DNA of 20,317 nucleotides from a virus, in IMG/VR virus record IMGVR_UViG_3300050015_000226, positions 1-20,317 of that record, one strand, 5' to 3'. Shown here piece by piece: positions 13,766 through 20,236 of this stretch. The position numbers and the translations under genes were made by a program. How positions within the stretch are numbered: the stretch's first letter is position 1; every line of letters begins with the position of its first letter. Under the pieces are notes generated by a model. That model made no database searches. It was not told where the DNA came from and saw nothing but the letters and a program-made list of their open reading frames with translations.

Positions 13766-14782
13766 ATGTCACTATTTATAGATCAAAACTTTGTTTCACA
13801 AGTAAGTCCTCGGCTAGAAAAATTCAAAAGAAAAAACCAAAAGACATATAATTTTCGGTGTCCTTTATGTGGTGACTCGGCAAAGAGTAAGATAAAATGC
13901 CGAGGTTACTTTTATGTCAAGAATGATTCTATCAGTTTTTATTGTCATAACTGTTTACGAAGCTTTCCATTAGGTACATTTTTAAAAGAATTTGCCTTTG
14001 ATTTATATGAACAATATATATTTGAAAGGTATAAAGAAAGTGGGGGTCATCACCATAAGGTAATTAAAGATGATTACTCTGAATTTGATTTTAAGTATGT
14101 TTCTAACCCTTCTATATTTGATCCTTATTTCTCCATAAGTAAATTATCGGACGATCATTTCGCAAAACAATATATTATCAAAAGAAAAATACCAAAGAAA
14201 TTCTGGAAAGATCTATATTTTGTTCCAGATTTTAAAGAATTGGTAGATAAATTAGAACCGGAAAATCAATATGGACTTAAATCTGGCGATCAACGAATTG
14301 TCATCCCGTTTAGAGACAAGGAAAAAAGAATTATCGCAATCCAAGGAAGGTCTTTCGAGAACCGAGGTTTGCGCTACATTACTATTAAGTTATGCAAAGA
14401 TAGTCCAAAGATTTTTGGTTTGGACAGAGTTTGCCCCAAAAATCGAGTATACGTGGTGGAAGGGTGCATTGACAGTTTTTTCCTTACTAATTCTATTGCT
14501 GCCGCTGGATCCAACCTTAACTCTGATATTTTATCCCTTTTTGATGATATGGTTTTTATATATGATTCTGAACCGAGAAACAAAACAATAGTACATGCAA
14601 TGAAAACAGTTGCGGATAGTTGTAAGAAATTATGTGTTTGGCCTGATGATATGCCAGGAAAAGATATCAATGATTTTATTTTAAGTGGTATGAGTTCCAA
14701 AGAAATTAAAGCTATTATAGATAATAATACTTATGATGGATTGTCTGCAAGAATTGCAATTAATAGATGGAAAAGGTGTTAA
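13766..14782 (+). CDS. 61: DNA primase, T4 gp61 / DnaG type
   Basis: A 338-residue primase, the size of T4 gp61 (342). The N-terminal zinc finger has C32, C35 and C60, C63 ('FRCPLCGDSAKSKIKCRGY', then 'FYCHNC'), with Cys45 between. The Toprim domain is seen as 'RVYVVEGCIDSFFLT' with E232 and D236, then 'MVFIYDSEP' with D267, binding catalytic metals. It makes RNA primers at the fork with the gp41 helicase encoded at 2447. It is expressed from its own promoter immediately upstream with no Shine-Dalgarno. 'GKDINDFIL' near the C-terminus fits the DnaG-family C-terminal Toprim region. Confidence 0.93.
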   Translation: MSLFIDQNFVSQVSPRLEKFKRKNQKTYNFRCPLCGDSAKSKIKCRGYFYVKNDSISFYCHNCLRSFPLGTFLKEFAFDLYEQYIFERYKESGGHHHKVIKDDYSEFDFKYVSNPSIFDPYFSISKLSDDHFAKQYIIKRKIPKKFWKDLYFVPDFKELVDKLEPENQYGLKSGDQRIVIPFRDKEKRIIAIQGRSFENRGLRYITIKLCKDSPKIFGLDRVCPKNRVYVVEGCIDSFFLTNSIAAAGSNLNSDILSLFDDMVFIYDSEPRNKTIVHAMKTVADSCKKLCVWPDDMPGKDINDFILSGMSSKEIKAIIDNNTYDGLSARIAINRWKRC

Positions 14783-14786
14783 ATGA

Positions 14787-16064
14787 GTGAACCGAACAGC
14801 TAAGATTATTTGTGATTCTATTAGTCCTGTAAGAACAAAAAACGTCGAGCCAGAATTGCTGTCAATGAATGGAAAAATGTTAATACTTCTATTTTTTTTA
14901 TTTCAAATCAATATATCACGAGTAATTTATCCTACCGATTATAATACCTTTGTACCACCCAATGTCTTGGATTCATATAAAGATCCAAATTTTCATACAA
15001 CAATTAAACGTATTACGGATGCTATCAACACTCATAATGCTACCGATGATGATAATTTATCCTGGATTGAAAATGAATATTCAACTATCAATTCTTTCAA
15101 TTGTGATAGTTCGGAATTTATTTTGATACATGAAAGTTATTTTGGTCTTTATGATATTTCTGGAACCTTTCTAGGAAATCTTCCAATGGAAATAAATTCA
15201 TCAAGTGAGCCAAGGTGGTCTAAAACCAATAATGCATTGATATATTATCATTATGGTAATCAGTTTAGAACATATAATCTATTGAGTAAAATGATTTCTA
15301 CCTTACACACATTCACACAATTTACAACTGTGAATGGTACAGGAGAATCGGATATATCCAAAGACGGCAATCATTTTGTATTTGTAGGAGATAACCAAAA
15401 TATATTTGTATATCAATTGGATAATGACCACATTTATGACATTTGGCATACAGATGAACCATTAGATAGTGTTTATATTACTCCTGATAATAATGTGCTG
15501 GTTAGTTGGATTCAATCTGGAACAACAAGATATACAGGAGAAGAATTATTTGATATCAATATGAATTTTCTCCGACAGATAGCTCATTCTGATGGACACA
15601 AAGATATCACGCGAGATATAAATGGTAATGAAGTTTTGATTTGGGAAAATTCTAATGATCCTTTTCCTATACCAAATTGTCAAAATGGTATTGTAAGAAT
15701 TAGATTGTATGACGGTCTACAAACTTGTTTGCTCCAATTAGATTGGAGTTTAGCGGTTCATATATCAGCACCGGATAATAATGATATGGTATATATTGAT
15801 ACTGAATCTCCAAGTAATCCAGAACCCGGTGAATATTGGGCGAAATATACAAATGAAATTTTGTGTTTATCTCTGGATGGAAAAAGAATAGCGCATATTG
15901 CTTTTCACCGGAGCAGGCCAATAAATAGTTACAATTGGCAACCAAAAGTTTCTTGTAATAATGATGGAACAAAATTATTGTTTTCCAGTAATTTTGATTT
16001 GAATGTAATAGAAAATTATCCGAAAGAATATTCGGATACTTATTTGATAAATTTTAGAATGTGA
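14787..16064 (+). CDS. Beta-propeller protein with N-terminal hydrophobic segment (moron-like)
   Basis: 425 residues from GTG 14787. ATGs at 14865 and 14877 would start just before the hydrophobic run LILLFFLFQI (residues about 32-41), which could be a signal peptide or anchor. The rest is a repeated four-strand pattern typical of TolB/WD-like propellers: 'RWSKTNNALIYYHY', 'DISKDGNHFVFVGD', 'ITPDNNVLVSWI', 'VSCNNDGTKLLFSSNF'. An N-terminal 'DPNFHTTIKRITDA' resembles a family of bacterial and metagenomic secreted propellers. No catalytic residues are assignable. It sits between primase and reductase, where no core T4 gene is expected, so I infer an acquired gene. Polysaccharide binding or a surface role is plausible. 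There is no promoter that I can see; it is probably read through from the primase. Confidence 0.7.
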   Translation: MNRTAKIICDSISPVRTKNVEPELLSMNGKMLILLFFLFQINISRVIYPTDYNTFVPPNVLDSYKDPNFHTTIKRITDAINTHNATDDDNLSWIENEYSTINSFNCDSSEFILIHESYFGLYDISGTFLGNLPMEINSSSEPRWSKTNNALIYYHYGNQFRTYNLLSKMISTLHTFTQFTTVNGTGESDISKDGNHFVFVGDNQNIFVYQLDNDHIYDIWHTDEPLDSVYITPDNNVLVSWIQSGTTRYTGEELFDINMNFLRQIAHSDGHKDITRDINGNEVLIWENSNDPFPIPNCQNGIVRIRLYDGLQTCLLQLDWSLAVHISAPDNNDMVYIDTESPSNPEPGEYWAKYTNEILCLSLDGKRIAHIAFHRSRPINSYNWQPKVSCNNDGTKLLFSSNFDLNVIENYPKEYSDTYLINFRM

Positions 16065-16080
16065 AATAAAAGAAGGATAA

Positions 16081-17337
16081 ATGCTCCCTACCAGTTACCA
16101 AAATTATATACATCTTTCCCGTTACGCCCGTTGGAGAGATGATTTACAGAGAAGAGAAACGTGGGAAGAAACAATACAGAGATATTTTGATTTTTTTATA
16201 AAAAGAATACCTGATAATGAAAATGTACTTAATAAATTCAATGATGTTAAAAAAGCAGTTTTAAACTTAGAAGTTATGCCTTCTATGCGTGCGGTTATGA
16301 CCGCTGGAGAGGCATTAGAAAAAGATAATTGTGCCGGGTATAATTGCGCCTTCGTAGCGATTGATAAGCCACATACCTTTGATGAAATTATGTATATTTT
16401 AATGTGTTTTCATCCTAATACAAAAATTCAAACTAAAAATGGACCCAAAAGAATTTCAGAAATAACAAAAGAAGATTTGGTACTATCCTTTGATGGTGAA
16501 AAATTTTTATATAAGAATCCAGATAAAATTATTTGTAATCCCACTTCCAAAGAAGAAAAATTGCAATTAACTTTTGATGATGGTAGTATAATATGTTGTA
16601 CAAAAACCCATAAATTTTTTACTAAAAATAGGGGTGAGGTTAAAGCTATAGATTTAAATGAAACTGATGAGTTGTTAGAAAATCCATATAAATTTATAGT
16701 ATATAAAATTACTAATAAAATTAATGGAAAAGTGTATATAGGATATACATCTAAATCTATACAAAAAAGATTCCAAGAACATATTAATTGGGCTAAAAGT
16801 AATAAAAAATTACAATTAATTCATAAATCTATTAATAAATATGGTAAAGAAAATTTTAAAATTGAACCTTTAATTATTTGTTATGATTTTGATACGGCTT
16901 TAGAAAAAGAAAAATATTATATACAAAAATATAATTCTTATTTTAAAGGAGGATTTGGTTATAACATGACATATGGTGGTGAAGGATCTTTTGGATATAA
17001 ATGGTCCAAAAAACAAAAAGAATATGCCCATAATCATGCTTATGTAAGAACAAAAAAACATAAAGAAAACCAAAAAAATATTTTAAGAAAAAATTTTGAA
17101 AAAATTAATAAAACACGACAAACCAAAAAATATAAAGAAGAACAACGAATTCGTAATTTAGGAGAAAAAAATCCCAGATATGGTAAAAAACATACAATAA
17201 AATGGAAAAAAGAAATGTCTTTAAGAAATTCAGGTAAAAATAATCCATTTTATCATAAAAAACATACCTCGGAAACAATTAATAAAATAAAAGAAACCAA
17301 AAGAAAAAATCAGGAATTAAAAAATGCGATTAATTAA
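16081..17337 (+). CDS. nrdJ-N: NrdJ N-terminal piece + split-intein N-half + GIY-YIG endonuclease
   Basis: Starts at ATG 16081 with AAGGA 3 bases before. Residues 1-108 are the front of a class II ribonucleotide reductase: 'MPSMRAVMTAGEAL', 'NCAGYNCAFVAID' (the Cys of NCAF corresponds to the N-terminal redox Cys) and 'FDEIMYILM'. Intein begins at Cys109 (16405): block A 'CFHPNTKIQT', block B 'CCTKTHKFF' (172-180). From about 203 a GIY-YIG nuclease follows: 'VYKITNKINGKVYIGYT' (207-223), Arg230, the Glu of 'EKYYI' (277-281), and 'GYNMTYGGEG' (293-302). It is followed by NUMOD3-like DNA-binding motifs ('GEKNPRYGKKHT', 'GKNNPFYHKKHT'). So one polypeptide carries extein, Int-N and homing nuclease. 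The gene overlaps the next by 14 bases. Confidence 0.92.
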   Translation: MLPTSYQNYIHLSRYARWRDDLQRRETWEETIQRYFDFFIKRIPDNENVLNKFNDVKKAVLNLEVMPSMRAVMTAGEALEKDNCAGYNCAFVAIDKPHTFDEIMYILMCFHPNTKIQTKNGPKRISEITKEDLVLSFDGEKFLYKNPDKIICNPTSKEEKLQLTFDDGSIICCTKTHKFFTKNRGEVKAIDLNETDELLENPYKFIVYKITNKINGKVYIGYTSKSIQKRFQEHINWAKSNKKLQLIHKSINKYGKENFKIEPLIICYDFDTALEKEKYYIQKYNSYFKGGFGYNMTYGGEGSFGYKWSKKQKEYAHNHAYVRTKKHKENQKNILRKNFEKINKTRQTKKYKEEQRIRNLGEKNPRYGKKHTIKWKKEMSLRNSGKNNPFYHKKHTSETINKIKETKRKNQELKNAIN

Positions 17338-17431
17338 AAAAGAAAACATTAAAGATAATTTAAATTATTATGATCTTTCTATTCCTGAAACACATAATTA
17401 TATTTTAGAAAATGGTATAATAGTTCATAAT
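16405..17431 (+). mobile_element. Split intein 1 in NrdJ, with fused GIY-YIG endonuclease
   Basis: Int-N begins at Cys (16405-16407) after ILM. Int-C is 36 residues (17324-17431) ending HN, with +1 Cys of CGTGVGFSVE. The halves overlap: the N-gene stop (17335-17337) lies 14 bases inside the C-gene, in a different frame (+1). AGGA at 17312-17315, 8 bases before the C-half ATG, supports separate translation. The insertion lies in the highly conserved GTGVGFS loop of the reductase. The homing nuclease (about residues 203-410 of the N-gene) is attached to the N-half. Confidence 0.9.
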
Positions 17432-18862
17432 TGTGGTACAGGCGTTGGATTTTCAGTAGAAAAGAAATATGTTAACCAATTACCTACTATTAATTCAAAG
17501 ATGTACAGTACTAATACAACTATTGTAGTGGAAGATAGTAAAATTGGTTGGGCATCGTCATATCGTGAAATGCTTGCGTTATTATGGACCGGAAAGATTC
17601 CTAAGTGGGATGTAAGTAAGATACGTCCGGCTGGTGCGCGATTAATAACTTTTGGTGGTAGAGCATCTGGACCAGAACCTCTAGAAGGATTATTTAAGTT
17701 TACTGTAGCTTTATTTAAGAATGCAGCCGGAAGAAAATTAACTACATTAGAGTGCCATGACTTGGTCTGTAAGATTGCTGATATTGTGGTTGTAGGTGGT
17801 GTTCGTAGAAGTGCATTAATTTCCTTATCTGATTTAGAAGATCTCCGAATGCGGGATGCTAAATCTGGTGAATGGTGGAAAACAAACGGGCAAAGAAGAC
17901 TTGCTAATAATAGTGCCGTATATACCGAAAAACCTCCAATTGGTGTTTTTATGGATGAATGGCTTTCAGTATTTAAAAGTAATTCAGGTGAACGTGGTAT
18001 CATTAATCAAGTGGCGAGTACAAAACAAGCTGGTAAGAATGGAAGAAGAAAAATACAAAATGAGGATAAAACAATTATTAGTTTTGGTACAAACCCATGT
18101 GGTGAAATTATATTACGTAATAGTGAGCATTGCAACCTTTCAGAAGTTATTATCCGACCTGATGATACATTTGAAACCCTATCAGCAAAAGTAATAAATG
18201 CCACAATTTTAGGAACGTTACAATCTACATTAACTGATTTCCGTTATCTTTCTGATGATTGGGAAAAGAATACAAAAGAGGAACATCTATTAGGAGTATC
18301 CTTAACTGGTATCATGGAGCATCCATTCTTTTCTGGTAAATCAAAGATAATGTATGATGCACCGAATACATGTTACGGAAAACAATCTAGTGGTTTTGAT
18401 GATCCTACAGAATGTAAATTACCTGAAGTTCTCCAAGCATTAAAACAAATAGCAATTGATACTAATAAATTATGGGCAGAAACATTAGGAATCAATTCTT
18501 CAGTTGCTATCACATGTATTAAACCTAGCGGTTGTGTATCTTTAGATACTCGTATCAAATCTAATGTTGGTTTAATCTCAATGTTAGGATTGTTTACATT
18601 ATGTGGATATGAATATGAAACTTTAATAAACTATCCAAACGATACTTGGTTGGAATTAAATAAAAATATTAGTGTGTGGGATGAAAACAATAAAGAACAA
18701 CAGATAACAAAATTATATATCAATGGATTTCAAGAATTATTTGAACTGGAATTTGAAGATGGAAATCTTTATAAATTTACCGGTAACCACAAATTAAAAA
18801 CCAACGATGGATTTAAAAGAGTTGATGAATTAACTATCGATGATGAAATAATTTCATTTTAA
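17324..18862 (+). CDS. nrdJ-M: Int-C half + NrdJ catalytic middle + second Int-N half
   Basis: Residues 1-36 are the C-half of intein 1. Residues 37-403 (367) are the catalytic middle of the reductase: 'CGTGVGFSVEKKY', 'PAGARLITFGGRASGPEPL', 'GGVRRSALISL', 'NNSAVY', 'TNPCGEI......EHCNL' (the Cys pair that holds the thiyl radical and a redox Cys in class II enzymes), 'VSLTGIMEHPFF' and 'AITCIKPSG'. At Cys404 (18533) intein 2 begins: 'CVSLDTRI', block B 'TGNHKLKT', ending 'DELTIDDEIISF' at the stop. This one polypeptide has intein halves at both ends, so it must be spliced on both sides. Class II identity means adenosylcobalamin-dependent with no separate small subunit. Shine-Dalgarno AGGA is at 17312. 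Confidence 0.92.
   Translation: MRLIKKENIKDNLNYYDLSIPETHNYILENGIIVHNCGTGVGFSVEKKYVNQLPTINSKMYSTNTTIVVEDSKIGWASSYREMLALLWTGKIPKWDVSKIRPAGARLITFGGRASGPEPLEGLFKFTVALFKNAAGRKLTTLECHDLVCKIADIVVVGGVRRSALISLSDLEDLRMRDAKSGEWWKTNGQRRLANNSAVYTEKPPIGVFMDEWLSVFKSNSGERGIINQVASTKQAGKNGRRKIQNEDKTIISFGTNPCGEIILRNSEHCNLSEVIIRPDDTFETLSAKVINATILGTLQSTLTDFRYLSDDWEKNTKEEHLLGVSLTGIMEHPFFSGKSKIMYDAPNTCYGKQSSGFDDPTECKLPEVLQALKQIAIDTNKLWAETLGINSSVAITCIKPSGCVSLDTRIKSNVGLISMLGLFTLCGYEYETLINYPNDTWLELNKNISVWDENNKEQQITKLYINGFQELFELEFEDGNLYKFTGNHKLKTNDGFKRVDELTIDDEIISF
17397..17415 (+). repeat. 19-bp direct repeat, copy 2 (Int-C of NrdJ intein 1)
   Basis: Identical to 1692-1710 (ATTATATTTTAGAAAATGG). It encodes NYILENG in the intein C-half. 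Confidence 0.85.
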
Positions 18863-18873
18863 AGTACTAATTG

Positions 18874-18907
18874 TACCTCTAGGTTTAACTAAATAGATTT
18901 AGAGGTA
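18874..18907 (+). promoter_or_regulatory. Hairpin sequestering the HNH ribosome-binding site
   Basis: TACCTCTA (18874-18881) pairs with TAGAGGTA (18900-18907). Six further inner pairs (three of them G-U) extend the stem to 14 bp, with loop 18888-18893. The right arm contains AGAGGT, the Shine-Dalgarno 7-8 bases before the TTG start at 18914. Read-through transcripts should therefore hide the ribosome site. Confidence 0.7.
18889..18895 (+). promoter_or_regulatory. Late-type promoter motif CTAAATA in hairpin loop region
   Basis: ACTAAATAG (18888-18896) sits in the loop and inner stem of the hairpin. A transcript starting a few bases downstream (about 18900) would lack the left arm, freeing the ribosome-binding site. 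T4 late box is TATAAATA; the match is 6 of 8, and identical to the motif at 7801-7809. Confidence 0.5.
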
Positions 18908-18913
18908 TATATT

Positions 18914-19549
18914 TTGAAAACTGCTAGAAGATTATATGAATATATTCACGGAAAAGTACCAGAACAAATGGAAGTTCATCACATAATACCTGTACATGCC
19001 GGTGGAGAAACTGTAATAGAAAATTTAGTTGCTTTAACCAAAAGAGACCATAAATTGGAACATTTATTTCGTTACGTGAAATATGGTAACTTTAGAGATT
19101 TATGTTCTTACTTTATGATCGATTATAATTTTACCGAAGCACATAAAATTTCATCTTCAATTGGTGGTAAAATAGGTGGAAATAAAGTTAAAAATTTAGA
19201 AGTTGGAATATGTACCAAAGATACGGAAAAAAGAAAAACTTGGGCTAGTATGGGTGGTAAAATAGGTGGAAAAGTCCAAGCAGAAAGAGGAGAAGGTTTT
19301 CACCAATTTCACCATTTTGATAAAACTAAACATCTTGAAATATGTTCTGCTGGTGGAAAGGCTAGTCCGGTTTTTAAAGATCCTAAAAGACAAAGTGAGT
19401 TTGGAAAAATCGGAGGACCTAAAAATAAAGGTTTTATTTGGTATACAGATGGTATTAAAATGTACAAGTATACAAAGGTAGAACAAGAAAACCTCTCCTT
19501 TGAGAACTTTTTGAAAAATAATAAACAATTTAAAAAAGGTAGGAAATGA
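18914..19549 (+). CDS. HNH homing endonuclease in the NrdJ split-intein gap
   Basis: A 211-residue protein from TTG 18914 with AGAGGT upstream. The HNH core is clear: 'MEVHHIIPVHAGGETVIENLVALTKRDHKLEH', with His22-His23 metal/catalytic, Asn37, and His46 and His50. Then come repeated 'IGGKIGG' motifs (about 83-117) and a C-terminal 'FIWYTDGIKMYKYTKVEQEN', a DNA-recognition-type tail also seen in phage HNH enzymes. It would cut an uninterrupted nrdJ allele near KPSG/TVSQ and promote copying of the split intein (inference from location). It is free-standing rather than fused to either intein half. The end overlaps the C-half start by 4 bases. Expression is probably late and gated by the upstream hairpin. 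Confidence 0.9.
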   Translation: MKTARRLYEYIHGKVPEQMEVHHIIPVHAGGETVIENLVALTKRDHKLEHLFRYVKYGNFRDLCSYFMIDYNFTEAHKISSSIGGKIGGNKVKNLEVGICTKDTEKRKTWASMGGKIGGKVQAERGEGFHQFHHFDKTKHLEICSAGGKASPVFKDPKRQSEFGKIGGPKNKGFIWYTDGIKMYKYTKVEQENLSFENFLKNNKQFKKGRK

Positions 19550-20202
19550 AATTAAAATCCATCAAAAAAGTTGATCCAGAAATTACAGTAGATATAGAAA
19601 CGGAAAATACACACACATATCAATTGTCAAATGGTATTGTTTCTCATAATACAGTTTCACAATTAGTTAATTCATCTAGTGGAATTCATCCTAGATATTC
19701 ATCATATTTTATCCGTAGAGTCCGTGCAGATAAGAAAGATCCAGTTTCTAAATTGATGCGGGACTCTGGAGTTCCTGTTGAAGATGATATTACAAGTCCT
19801 CAACAAACTGATGTATTTTCCTTCCCGATTAAATCTCCTGATAATGCCATTTTACGTGATGATATGTCTGCATTAGATCAATTAAGATTGGCAATGATTT
19901 ATCAAAAGAATTGGTGTGAACATAAACCTTCAGTTACAATTTATGTAAAAGAACATGAATGGTTAGATGTTGGTGCATATGTATATAAAAATTTCGATGA
20001 TATCAATGGGGTAACATTCCTTCCATTTGATAATGGAACATATAGGCAGGCGCCCTATGAAGAAATTACAAAGGAACAATATGAAACTTTAATTAAACAA
20101 ATGCCTACAGTTGATTGGAGTTTAATTAGTAAATATGAAACTGACGATCAAACTACAAATTCTAAAGAATTAGCTTGTAGTTCCGGGCATTGTGATTTAT
20201 AA
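19546..20202 (+). CDS. nrdJ-C: Int-C half + NrdJ C-terminal piece
   Basis: Residues 1-35 are the C-half of intein 2 ('DIETENTHTYQLSNGIVSHN'). Thr36 opens the C-terminal reductase extein of 183 residues: 'TVSQLVNSSSGIHPRYSSYFIRRVR' continues the KPSG motif of the middle piece exactly as in unbroken class II enzymes. The tail 'LACSSGHCDL' is the C-terminal CX4C redox pair that re-reduces the active site. The full reductase would be 108 + 367 + 183 = 658 residues, so all parts are present. Start ATG is embedded in the HNH stop (ATGA) with AGGA at 19541-19544 close by. It needs trans-splicing with nrdJ-M to work. Confidence 0.93.
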   Translation: MKLKSIKKVDPEITVDIETENTHTYQLSNGIVSHNTVSQLVNSSSGIHPRYSSYFIRRVRADKKDPVSKLMRDSGVPVEDDITSPQQTDVFSFPIKSPDNAILRDDMSALDQLRLAMIYQKNWCEHKPSVTIYVKEHEWLDVGAYVYKNFDDINGVTFLPFDNGTYRQAPYEEITKEQYETLIKQMPTVDWSLISKYETDDQTTNSKELACSSGHCDL

Positions 20203-20203
20203 T
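20175..20203 (+). promoter_or_regulatory. Possible sigma70-like promoter inside nrdJ-C end
   Basis: TTGTAG (20175-20180), 17-base spacer, TATAAT (20198-20203), about 34 bases before the ATG at 20237. The -35 is weak and there is no extended -10. Confidence 0.35.
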
Positions 20204-20236
20204 ATAAAGTAGAAAGAGAGTTGTCAGCAAATTAAA

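Larger units (their letters stand above)
18533..19650 (+). mobile_element. Split intein 2 in NrdJ, with free-standing HNH endonuclease between halves
   Basis: Int-N of 109 residues (18533-18862) starts with Cys after KPSG. Int-C of 35 residues (19546-19650) ends HN and is followed by Thr of TVSQLV. Between them lie a 51-base leader with an RBS-masking hairpin and the HNH gene 18914-19549, whose stop overlaps the Int-C ATG (ATGA). The insertion point KPSG/TVSQ is a classical ribonucleotide-reductase intein site. Confidence 0.92.

Noticed and set aside
13808-13905. CCTCGGC / GCCGAGG inverted repeat in the primase gene
   Set aside because: Only 7 bp with a loop of about 85 bases; likely chance.
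17324-17337. Frame break between nrdJ-N and nrdJ-M as a sequencing or assembly frameshift
   Set aside because: The downstream gene has its own ATG with AGGA 8 bases before it, and its first residues form a normal Int-C half. The uvsX break has the same layout with a 55-base gap, and the second nrdJ break has a whole gene inside it. A single-base error does not explain the set.
17425-18003. 192-residue open frame on the minus strand
   Set aside because: Antisense to conserved reductase motifs; no recognisable motif, no ribosome site and no promoter. Other long minus-strand frames are likewise shadows of real genes.
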